IMG/VR virus record: IMGVR_UViG_3300025133_000027
Span: 62,001-126,000 of that record
DNA: 64,000 nt
From: a virus
Direction: 5' to 3' (one strand)
Made by a program: the position numbers and the translations under genes. The notes beneath the pieces are model-generated. The model did no database searches, was not told where the DNA came from, and saw only the letters and a program-made list of their open reading frames with translations. This document shows positions 34,229 to 41,945 of the stretch, piece after piece; position 1 is the first letter of the stretch; each line of letters begins with the position of its first letter.

Positions 34229-35946
34229 TTGATTTTACAAACACAAATAGTGCATCTGGGATTGGTGAGTCCCTTACTTCAAAGACTTCTGAATTAGTTG
34301 AATCTATTTCTGATTCTCAAAAGAATATTATAGAAAGAAAAGCTAAAAAACTAAGGCAAATAGATAAAGATATAATCGAAGAAGAATCTGCGCAATTGTT
34401 TGGCCTTGGCGACTTTCTGAAGAAAATAGAAACATCTTCTCAGGCAGAAAACACTAAGAACGTAATCATAGCGCAGTCAGGAGGACCACAAGAAATAGAA
34501 AATCTTCCAGTCGCTAAGAAGGTTATAGATAACATTACCCCTAAAGTAATCACACCAGAAGTATTTACCCCCGAAATAAACGCTTTCGATCCTTCTCAAA
34601 CAACTAAAACAGTTACAAACGTTAAAATTGTAACTAAAAAATCTATAGATGATGAAATTACTAAAACTAAAGCTGCCGAAGTTAAAGAAACAGTAATCAC
34701 TACAGAAAACATAGAAGAGGCCGCAAAGGTAGAATTAAAAAAGAAAATTAAAGAACTTGATATCTCACAAACACTTGGAGAGCTTGCAGATAAAGCAAGA
34801 TTATTGTTTGTTAGCAAACCCTTAATCAAACCTAGTGTTAAGCCAATTACCGCTAATGATATAAAATATGTAATGTATCGTTATGATATTTTAACTACAA
34901 ACAAATTTAAAGATCTAGAAGCATACTCTGGAAGACTTGTTGTTGATAAGAAACTAGAAAAATATCTTGATGAGTCTTCTATTCTTTTTAACACAGAAAA
35001 AGTTTTAGAAAACAAAACCATGGCTTTCGTAGTTAACTTAAAAGTCCCACTGAGTGAAAAGTTAGAGATAGAAGACGCAAAACTAATTCTAAAGACCCAT
35101 ATATTCCCGTTCGGACCAGATAATCCAGGCACAGAGACAGATTTCTTAAACGAAAAACCGGAACAAGAGACTTTTGGAGAAGTGAGCGATTCTATTATTT
35201 TTGATTTTTCCACAGTCGAGAAACCAGAAGCACCTGATATCGAGATAGTTTCTTATCGAGGAAATAGTTCAAAGCTTATATTTAATTTTTGGCCAAGATA
35301 TGTTATTGAGAATTATAATTTTACTAACTACTACCTTAAAGAATACATTATTGAACGCTCAATAGACACTACTAATTGGGAATTCGTAGGAAAAACCGAG
35401 TCTAATGAAGACACATACGTCGAAACCAACACTATTATAAATACTAAGGTATATTACAGGTTCTCATCTAAAGATACTGTTGAACAAGTCAGTAAGAAAT
35501 CGCCTATATATGAGGTAGTATTTCGGGAGTTCCACGGAACTCTTTTCTTAGAAGTAGAAATTCATAAAGAAGAGACTATAATCCCTTCTAGATTAAAGAT
35601 GAAATCACGGATTAAGATTGAACCATCTTCGATACAGAAGGAATTAATAGAAGACCCTAAAGGACTTTCCGTTGTGAGAAAGTATGAGGTTGGGAAAAAA
35701 AGTAAAGGCTCTCTTTGGTATGACAAGCCTAATATCAAAATAAGAGTAACTTCTAAGAAGACGAGAAGAAAGTTTGATTTGAATATAAACTTCAATCTTA
35801 TTGAAAAAGATTCAATAGATAAAAAACTTCCTGTAAAAGAGATATTAAAAGAAGCTGTCTATGAAACAGATTTGTTAGATAAAAAACTTCCTGTAAAAGA
35901 AACTACAAAAGAAGTAATAAAAGTTTTAGAAACACTAGTTATATAG
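34225..35946 (+). CDS. virion protein with coiled coil and FN3-like domain
   Basis: This is a 573-residue protein. The first 200 residues are charged helix and low-complexity text (SQKNIIERKAKKLRQIDKDIIEE; later KTKAAEVKETVITTENIEEA). Around residues 330-430 the pattern APDIEIVSYRGNSSKLIFNF, then IIERSIDTTNWEFVGKT and TKVYYRFSSKD, is that of a fibronectin type III domain. The C-terminus carries a 20-residue direct duplication containing DKKLPVKE twice. The likely role is a fibrous or linking component of the tail surface. An ATGA overlap joins it to the preceding gene. Confidence 0.6.
   Translation: MIDFTNTNSASGIGESLTSKTSELVESISDSQKNIIERKAKKLRQIDKDIIEEESAQLFGLGDFLKKIETSSQAENTKNVIIAQSGGPQEIENLPVAKKVIDNITPKVITPEVFTPEINAFDPSQTTKTVTNVKIVTKKSIDDEITKTKAAEVKETVITTENIEEAAKVELKKKIKELDISQTLGELADKARLLFVSKPLIKPSVKPITANDIKYVMYRYDILTTNKFKDLEAYSGRLVVDKKLEKYLDESSILFNTEKVLENKTMAFVVNLKVPLSEKLEIEDAKLILKTHIFPFGPDNPGTETDFLNEKPEQETFGEVSDSIIFDFSTVEKPEAPDIEIVSYRGNSSKLIFNFWPRYVIENYNFTNYYLKEYIIERSIDTTNWEFVGKTESNEDTYVETNTIINTKVYYRFSSKDTVEQVSKKSPIYEVVFREFHGTLFLEVEIHKEETIIPSRLKMKSRIKIEPSSIQKELIEDPKGLSVVRKYEVGKKSKGSLWYDKPNIKIRVTSKKTRRKFDLNINFNLIEKDSIDKKLPVKEILKEAVYETDLLDKKLPVKETTKEVIKVLETLVI
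35816..35900 (+). repeat. 25-bp direct repeat, 60-bp period
   Basis: Bases 35816-35840 recur exactly at 35876-35900 (unit begins TAGATAAAAAACTTCCTGTA). The 60-bp spacing equals 20 codons, so the C-terminus of the FN3-like protein contains DKKLPVKE twice. The intervening part is diverged. This looks like a recent in-frame tandem duplication. Confidence 0.85.
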
Positions 35947-35963
35947 ATTAATGGAGAAATATA

Positions 35964-36899
35964 ATGGCATTTTTAGGTAACGATGGAGACATAATTTTAG
36001 ACGCAGTTTTAACTGACGCTGGACGAAAACGATTGGCGGCTGGTGATGGAACTTTCCGAATTTCAAAGTTTGCGCTAGGTGATGATGAGATTAATTATGC
36101 TCTGTATGATTCAACAAATGCAAATGGCAGTGCTTATTATGATCTTGATCTGCTTAAAACCCCAGTTTTTGAGGCGATAACTCACTCTGGAGCTGGTTTA
36201 TCAAGCAAGCTATTGACGATTCCAAACTCTGAGCTATTGTTCTTACCATTATTAAAACTAAATGTGAAAAGAGCTCCTTTGTCATCACTTAATAACTACA
36301 TCCTTGTTGTAAATGATACTTTGGCAGAGGCTCTTACTGGTGGAGCTACTTTACCAAACTATAGAACAATCTTTAGTGGACAAACAGGCTATATTGATGG
36401 CAGAAGCTCTGCAAAGGCTGCGGAAACTTTAACGGCACGAGTTGACCAGGGGCTTGACAACCAAGAAGCTGGTGGTGCCGGAACCGCAATGCTTGAATCT
36501 CTTGAAGAGTCAAGATACTTAGTGTCTATGGACAACAGGTTTTGTGAGCTAACATCAGTCGGTGAAAACCCAGAAGCCGCAGAAATAGTATATGTCTCAG
36601 CAGATAAAACAAGCACATACTACATCTCAAGTGCGGCAAACCCTGAGTATTTTGCTCCTGCTCCAAGCAAGGAAAATACAAACATTGCAGGACCAGTTGG
36701 AAGACAGTTCCAATTCAGTATCAAGGGTTCTCCATCAATCCTGAACAATACAGAATATCTTTTTAATACATACGGAAGAAGTGTTGTGGATTATAATGGA
36801 ACAGGAGAGACTGTTAACGTTATCGATACAAATATCAAGATTCAAGGCGGAACACAGGGATCTACAATCAATATCCCAGTCCAACTCGTATCACAATAA
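35964..36899 (+). CDS. virion structural protein with TxxGRxxL head module
   Basis: This 311-residue protein begins with a good GGAG site (aatggagaaatataatg). Its N-terminus, DGDIILDAVLTDAGRKRLAAGDGTFRISKFALGDDEINY, is a module I associate with structural proteins of marine myoviruses. A related, more divergent copy opens the protein at 32100. The rest is small-residue-rich beta sequence ending IKIQGGTQGSTINIPVQLVSQ. There is no cleavage, signal or catalytic motif. A short GGAATAAAA gap precedes the next gene. A tail-periphery role is inferred from its neighbours. Confidence 0.65.
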   Translation: MAFLGNDGDIILDAVLTDAGRKRLAAGDGTFRISKFALGDDEINYALYDSTNANGSAYYDLDLLKTPVFEAITHSGAGLSSKLLTIPNSELLFLPLLKLNVKRAPLSSLNNYILVVNDTLAEALTGGATLPNYRTIFSGQTGYIDGRSSAKAAETLTARVDQGLDNQEAGGAGTAMLESLEESRYLVSMDNRFCELTSVGENPEAAEIVYVSADKTSTYYISSAANPEYFAPAPSKENTNIAGPVGRQFQFSIKGSPSILNNTEYLFNTYGRSVVDYNGTGETVNVIDTNIKIQGGTQGSTINIPVQLVSQ

Positions 36900-36908
36900 G
36901 GAATAAAA

Positions 36909-37979
36909 ATGGCAGCAAGTATTTATAAAACAATCAAACCAGCAGATAAAACAAGTCAGAAAACTGTATTGCACGAATCAATCCCTATTACTGGATCGTT
37001 AGTATCTGGCACATATGGAACATGGCCAGACGATACAAACGTCAAATTTTATAGTCATGGATATTTCCAATCAGTTTATGATTATCCATATCTTAGTTCT
37101 TCAGCAAACCACATGTTTGATCTTAGTTTTGGTCTTGCACCCACGTATGCAACACAACCATCGGCAAGTGGTGAAGAAGGCACAATAAAAAATGCAATCT
37201 GGAATCAAATGTCCCAGGTTACATATGGCTATGACCCAACAGGTTCTATCATTCCTATCAATCGCTCTGGCTCACTAACTCCCTCTGGTGTCGGTCTTGC
37301 AGGACCTATCATGGAAGATATTGTTGTTATCAATTTTAGTAGGCTTCTTGCTAAAGATGAAATTAAGAAAGAATCGTTTAGCATGGTTCTTGGGACTGGG
37401 AATTATGCAACACCGTTTGACGCAGAAGGAGTAACTCTTTCAGACCTAGGAGCTTCAACTGCTTACAAAAACAACTCTCCACTTGGAGAATATTCGATTC
37501 TATACTCAGGTTCCACTGCTACTAGTATGGGAGCACAAGGGCTTTTATTTTACCAAGCAGGATTTGCTGTAGTTGCGGGTGCAGCAGTATTTTCGAATGC
37601 CGACGCTTTTGCTTCTTCAAGCATTCTAGGCACTCAAACATATGAAAACTCTATTGTTTCTCAAAGTTGCGATGATCTTAGTTCTGGGCTAAGGCGAAGA
37701 ATCCAAAATATCTCGTTTAACAATACGACAGAACTGAACTCATCTATTTATTTCTGCAAAGTAGACCATGGTGATTTCAACTATTCATCTAATCCTACTT
37801 ATGTTTCTGGTTCGAAGATTCGGGTCAAAGAAACAATTGGTGACTCTCCGATGACTTATATTACGACAGTTGGATTGTATTCAGAAGATAATGAACTACT
37901 TGCAGTTGCAAAGCTTTCGGAACCAATCAAAAATTCAGCGACAGATGCTTCAACTTTCAGAGTAAGACTTGACTACTAA
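36909..37979 (+). CDS. virion structural protein, paralogue of the LamG protein downstream
   Basis: This is a 356-residue, Ser/Gly-rich beta protein. From about residue 140 onward it aligns by eye with the C-terminal half of the protein at 37992. Shared landmarks are a VVINFSRLLAKDEIKKESFSM strand pair, ILYSGSTATSMGAQGLLFY, NYSSNPTYVSGSK, and the ending TTVGLYSEDNELLAVAKLSEPIK. The N-terminal part is unique and has no lectin domain. A duplicated tail-fibre-like or adhesin subunit is the likely identity. It starts 9 bases after the previous stop, behind AAGGA. Confidence 0.62.
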   Translation: MAASIYKTIKPADKTSQKTVLHESIPITGSLVSGTYGTWPDDTNVKFYSHGYFQSVYDYPYLSSSANHMFDLSFGLAPTYATQPSASGEEGTIKNAIWNQMSQVTYGYDPTGSIIPINRSGSLTPSGVGLAGPIMEDIVVINFSRLLAKDEIKKESFSMVLGTGNYATPFDAEGVTLSDLGASTAYKNNSPLGEYSILYSGSTATSMGAQGLLFYQAGFAVVAGAAVFSNADAFASSSILGTQTYENSIVSQSCDDLSSGLRRRIQNISFNNTTELNSSIYFCKVDHGDFNYSSNPTYVSGSKIRVKETIGDSPMTYITTVGLYSEDNELLAVAKLSEPIKNSATDASTFRVRLDY

Positions 37980-37991
37980 GGTTCTAAACCT

Positions 37992-39914
37992 ATGTTTAAA
38001 ATAAAACAAAATGAGGTATTTAACAACATCTTGAAAACATACCCAAAATATGTTTTCAAGATGTTCAATAACAAATGTGTTTTAAATGATTCGAATGATG
38101 AGGGAATTCATTCTAGCGACGAGGGCAAGCTTTATTTAAATGACTTGAACCTAAAAGCTCCAGTAAGTAATAATTCTCTTTATTACGATAAGACAGGATC
38201 GTGTATTGTTTCAGGAGGTATTCCTGATTTACTTTCATCAGATGGAACCTCTATAAACGATGGCAATTTGGCAATCTCAATGTGGGTCTATGTAGAGACT
38301 GGCTCAATTCCTGGAAACCCAACCTTAGTACAAATAGGAACTCAGTCACTTTCTGTTGAAGATGGTCGTGATGTTCTATACTTCAACGGAACAAGTTCGA
38401 TAAATCCATTCTCTTTGGTTTATAGCATTGGAACACCCTCAGGAGAGAAAAGATACCGAACAGAGAAGAATATACTTCCTCTTGAAGAATGGACCCATGT
38501 TGCTGTAACCAAAGTTCAGTTTGATAAGGCGTATTTTTATGTAAATGGTGAAAGACTCACTACTATCAAAGAAGTTGACACAGCAACAGCCGGTGGGGTG
38601 TTTACAAAGTTAACTGCCTCTATAGGTAATAATGCAAATGACGGAAGTGTATTTCCTGGCTATATAGATGAAGTGAGTTTATTTTCAAAGAAGCTAAGAT
38701 CATCAGACGCCTCTTATCTCTATAACGAAGGCCAACCAAGAGACTATCTAAATCTTAATAGCACCCTATCCCCAAAGATAGTTTCTCACTGGACCATGGG
38801 GGACGGGGACACCGCTCCTACCGTTTCTGATAAAATATCCACAAACGATCTTATAATGTCAGGGTTTTCTACAAACTATGGAATCTCAAACAAGGTTCCT
38901 TTAGGCTCACAAGTCTCTATCAGCGATGGGAATCTAAAACAAAATAAAAAGAATCCAGATGGATTTACGTTTAGACGAGAGTATATTCATAAAACAGATA
39001 GTGCTGGGTATAATTCATACGATGAGACATACACTTCAACAAAAACGATGTTTAAGATGTTAACTCTTAAAAACGCAATGGACCGCTATCTTGTTATGTC
39101 TGATGCTTTTAAGTTTGAGAACTTTCTTTTAAGCGGTGGATTACCAACGAATACAAATACAGACACTAGCACTGGCTTAGTGACTAGAATGATCCATCCA
39201 TCTGGTAGTATTAACATTCTTAGCATTCCAAAGATGTTTTATGAAAACAGAATTAAGCCCGGAAGTGTGAGTCTTAATTTTTATACATCAGGAAGTCTTA
39301 TTGCGACTGCGCAGGACTTATATAAGAACGGAGCAATGGTCAGCACCCTGGGCATGGACTCAGGTTCGGTCGTCGGAACCGTCCTTTACAGCGAGGGATA
39401 TATCCTTTTGACGGGCTCCACAGTCCTAGACGCCTCTCACTCCGAGCCATATATGAAGCCTCTTAGAACGGAAGACAGCGCTGGATATGATAATCCGAAA
39501 TGGATCCACTTTGGCTCTTACGAGTCCGCAACAGGAAGCAACCTACCTTCGTCTTCATATAAGATGGAATTCAAAGGTGAGAACTCTATAAATACATTGA
39601 TGTTCTTTGCTCATGCAAGAAAGAATGAATTAAATTATAGTAACAACCCCTCATACCTAGAAGCTGGCAATGGTGGTAAATGGATAATAAGTACTGGTTC
39701 TAAGTTGTATCTAGAAAACGAAAGTCTACCAATTAAGAATACAATTTCCAGTTCAGTCTCACATCATTCAGAGTCTTTTCAACAGCAAGTTTTTATTGAT
39801 AGAATTGGAGTTTATGATAAAGATGGTGATATGATTATGGTCGCTTCCCTTGCCAACCCACTTAAAAAAAGGACAGATTTAAGCTATACTTTTAAACTCA
39901 AAATGGATATGTAA
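37992..39914 (+). CDS. LamG-domain virion protein (putative adhesin)
   Basis: This 640-residue protein has a LamG/concanavalin-like domain at about residues 60-250 (LAISMWVYVETGS, PLEEWTHVAVTKVQFDKAYFYVNGE, FPGYIDEVSLFSKKL). The C-terminal region is shared with the protein at 36909 (LNYSNNPSYLEAG, then IGVYDKDGDMIMVASLANPLK). Lectin-like domains on tails usually bind host glycans, so host recognition is a fair inference. A perfect 17-bp hairpin lies within its first 25 codons (separate entry). It ends the structural block; the next gene begins one base later. Confidence 0.68.
   Translation: MFKIKQNEVFNNILKTYPKYVFKMFNNKCVLNDSNDEGIHSSDEGKLYLNDLNLKAPVSNNSLYYDKTGSCIVSGGIPDLLSSDGTSINDGNLAISMWVYVETGSIPGNPTLVQIGTQSLSVEDGRDVLYFNGTSSINPFSLVYSIGTPSGEKRYRTEKNILPLEEWTHVAVTKVQFDKAYFYVNGERLTTIKEVDTATAGGVFTKLTASIGNNANDGSVFPGYIDEVSLFSKKLRSSDASYLYNEGQPRDYLNLNSTLSPKIVSHWTMGDGDTAPTVSDKISTNDLIMSGFSTNYGISNKVPLGSQVSISDGNLKQNKKNPDGFTFRREYIHKTDSAGYNSYDETYTSTKTMFKMLTLKNAMDRYLVMSDAFKFENFLLSGGLPTNTNTDTSTGLVTRMIHPSGSINILSIPKMFYENRIKPGSVSLNFYTSGSLIATAQDLYKNGAMVSTLGMDSGSVVGTVLYSEGYILLTGSTVLDASHSEPYMKPLRTEDSAGYDNPKWIHFGSYESATGSNLPSSSYKMEFKGENSINTLMFFAHARKNELNYSNNPSYLEAGNGGKWIISTGSKLYLENESLPIKNTISSSVSHHSESFQQQVFIDRIGVYDKDGDMIMVASLANPLKKRTDLSYTFKLKMDM
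38025..38065 (+). promoter_or_regulatory. 17-bp RNA hairpin near the start of the LamG gene
   Basis: Bases 38025-38041 (AACATCTTGAAAACATA) are exactly complementary to 38049-38065, leaving a 7-base loop. The structure begins 33 bases after the ATG and has no T-run after it, so it is not a terminator. Such start-proximal hairpins can affect translation, mRNA decay or RNase processing. A 17-bp perfect match is unlikely by chance even in AT-rich DNA. Confidence 0.65.
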
Positions 39915-39915
39915 A

Positions 39916-40467
39916 ATGATTTTAGGTTTAGATTTAAGTACAACTTGTTCTGGAATTACCATCTTAGATGCCTCTGGCAAGATTATACTTTGTGATGCTA
40001 TGATGTTATCGAAGTATAAAGATTTCTATGCAAAAGTATCATACGTTCAAGATTACTTAGCAAAAGTAAGGGTAGAGTACCCTGAGATAACACATATCTA
40101 CATTGAGAAGTCCTTACAAATGTTTGCCCCTGGAAGATCCTCAGCAAGAACGATTGACCTTTTATCAAGATTTAATGCCACTATAACGTGGATATGTTAT
40201 ATCATATTTCAAATTAAACCAGAACATCTAGCAGCGGGCTCTGCTAGAAAAAGTGCAGGAATTACAATTAAGAGAGGCATGAAAGCCAAGAAGATTGTTA
40301 TCGCCCACCTCATTGACACAGAGCCAGATTTCGAGGTAGAATATACCATCCACGGAAACCCACGACCAAGAGAGTTTGATCGTGCGGATAGCCTTGTAAT
40401 CGCAAAAGCAGGATTGGTAAATGTCAACGAAGAAAAAGAAAAAAATCCTAGTGGAAGTTCTAGGTGA
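39916..40467 (+). CDS. RuvC-like Holliday-junction/structure-specific nuclease
   Basis: This 183-residue protein has an RNase H-like fold pattern. ILGLDLSTTCSGITI gives the first catalytic Asp (Asp6), ITHIYIEKSLQMF gives the Glu, and the helix FDRADSLVIAKAGL carries the final Asp pair. Length and motifs match RuvC-type resolvases found in many phages, where they resolve branched DNA before packaging. It starts one base after the structural block and overlaps the primase gene by 47 bases, the largest gene overlap in this window. No zinc site or extra domain is seen. Confidence 0.8.
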   Translation: MILGLDLSTTCSGITILDASGKIILCDAMMLSKYKDFYAKVSYVQDYLAKVRVEYPEITHIYIEKSLQMFAPGRSSARTIDLLSRFNATITWICYIIFQIKPEHLAAGSARKSAGITIKRGMKAKKIVIAHLIDTEPDFEVEYTIHGNPRPREFDRADSLVIAKAGLVNVNEEKEKNPSGSSR

Positions 40468-41380
40468 GTCTCAAAAGGTAGGGAATGAATATTTGTTTTA
40501 TTGCCCTTACTGCTCCCACGAAAAAAAGAAATTATCTATAAATTTGAATAAAAATAAATATAAGTGCTGGATTTGTGAAAAGTCCGGCTCTTCTATTTCC
40601 TATTTGATTAAAAGATTTGGCTCAACAACTCAATATATGGAATGGTCAAGCTTTGACGATAGCATTGATATGTCTATTGACAAGACTTTGATTGAAGATA
40701 TATATAAATTAGGAAAAGAAAAGAAAACTAAGACCAAAGTAAGCCTCCCAAAAGAGTTTATATCACTTACAGGAAAAAAACTAGCACCAACCGCAAGTAG
40801 AGCAATGGCTTATTTGCGCGGACGTAATTTAAATAAGAATGATATTCTAGCTTGGAAGATAGGATATTGTTCTAGTGGAGAATATGCAGGCAGGATTGTT
40901 ATTCCATCTTTCGATCTAGACGGTGATTTGTCTTACTTTATAGCTAGGAGTTATACAAGCGAAGCCTTTCCCCCATATAACAACTCAAACGCTAGCAAAG
41001 ATATTGTATTCAATGAACTATTTCAAAACATCGAGAAAGAAATAATTCTAGTTGAAGGAGTTTTCGATGCAATAATTGCAGGAGAGACTGCTATTCCGCT
41101 ATTAGGCTCAAGCCTTAGAAGCAATACTGAGTTATTCAATCGAATTTTAGAGTATTCCCCGAAGGTATATTTTGGTTTAGATCCTGACGCCATTAAAAAA
41201 GAAGACAAGATTATTAAAATGTTTCTTGAATATGGGCTTGAAGTTTATAAAATTAATGTAGAACCGTATCAGGATGTTGGTTCAATGACAAAATCAGTAT
41301 TTAAGAGAAGAAAAGACAAGGCGGAAAGAGTCACTATGGACTCTTTCCTTGAATATAGTTTTGATCACATGGAGATATAA
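40421..41380 (+). CDS. DNA primase (zinc finger plus TOPRIM)
   Basis: This 319-residue protein starts with a zinc-binding region, FYCPYCSHEKKKLSINLNKNKYKCWICEKSG (CxxC and CxxC). The catalytic half shows IILVEGVFDAIIAG, which holds the TOPRIM glutamate, and VYFGLDPDAIKKEDK with the D-x-D metal site. This is the DnaG/gp61 plan, reduced in length. It would lay RNA primers for lagging-strand synthesis at the replication fork. No helicase domain is attached. The start lies within the RuvC-like gene. The stop overlaps the next ATG. Confidence 0.85.
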   Translation: MSTKKKKKILVEVLGESQKVGNEYLFYCPYCSHEKKKLSINLNKNKYKCWICEKSGSSISYLIKRFGSTTQYMEWSSFDDSIDMSIDKTLIEDIYKLGKEKKTKTKVSLPKEFISLTGKKLAPTASRAMAYLRGRNLNKNDILAWKIGYCSSGEYAGRIVIPSFDLDGDLSYFIARSYTSEAFPPYNNSNASKDIVFNELFQNIEKEIILVEGVFDAIIAGETAIPLLGSSLRSNTELFNRILEYSPKVYFGLDPDAIKKEDKIIKMFLEYGLEVYKINVEPYQDVGSMTKSVFKRRKDKAERVTMDSFLEYSFDHMEI

Positions 41381-41700
41381 TGAATAGAAAGTTTAAAGTA
41401 AAGTTTTACGTTCCAGGAGTTGAAGGTCAAGGAGACATTTTCTCAGCAGAGATGGAGTTACCTTCCGGGCCTAGGATTTTCAACTCTCTTTCGGAAGAAA
41501 AGAAGCGAAAAGAATGTAAGTTTATTATAGATTATATTAGCAAGCAAATTTTAACAGAAAAAAAGGTATATCAAATACTTAGTTCGATGGAGACTAGCGA
41601 TTTTGACAGGGTCTTATCCGAGCAGAATGTTAATAACATCATTCAAAGATGTGTAAACGGTGAATTTAAAGAAATAACAACAGAACAAGAGGATAAATAA
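41380..41700 (+). CDS. hypothetical protein in replication block
   Basis: This 106-residue protein has an N-terminal beta segment (KFKVKFYVPGVEGQGDIFSAEMEL) followed by helices (EEKKRKECKFIIDYISKQIL, SDFDRVLSEQNVNNIIQR). It is coupled by ATAATG-type overlaps on both sides, between primase and the DUF3310 protein. No metal or nucleotide-binding motif is visible. I do not recognise the family. Confidence 0.65.
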   Translation: MNRKFKVKFYVPGVEGQGDIFSAEMELPSGPRIFNSLSEEKKRKECKFIIDYISKQILTEKKVYQILSSMETSDFDRVLSEQNVNNIIQRCVNGEFKEITTEQEDK

Positions 41701-41945
41701 TGATATTTGAAGAACATGACGATGGATCGGAGCAGAAAGAAGCTGTAGACCATCCTTCACATTATAACGCTGGCAAGTTTGAAGTAATTGATGTAATTGA
41801 AGATTGGCAGCTAGGCTTTAATCTCGGTAACACAGTCAAGTATTTAGCAAGAGCAAAACACAAAGGGAAGGAAAAAGAGGATCTTAAAAAGGCCCTCTGG
41901 TATTTGACCAGAGAATTAGAAGAGTTAGAAAGAAGGAAGGTATAA
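41700..41945 (+). CDS. DUF3310 family protein
   Basis: This 81-residue protein has the hallmark order of DUF3310: DHPSHYNAGKFEVIDVIEDWQLGFNLGNTVKYLARAKHKGKEKEDLKKALWYLTRELE. It has the conserved HPxHY, the NxxKYxxRxxxK(G) helix and the DLxKAxWYL helix. The family is widespread in tailed phages and is sometimes labelled a nucleotide-kinase-like protein; its biochemical role is not settled. It lies between replication and recombination genes and is TAATG-coupled to the Mre11-Rad50 fusion. Confidence 0.85.
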   Translation: MIFEEHDDGSEQKEAVDHPSHYNAGKFEVIDVIEDWQLGFNLGNTVKYLARAKHKGKEKEDLKKALWYLTRELEELERRKV

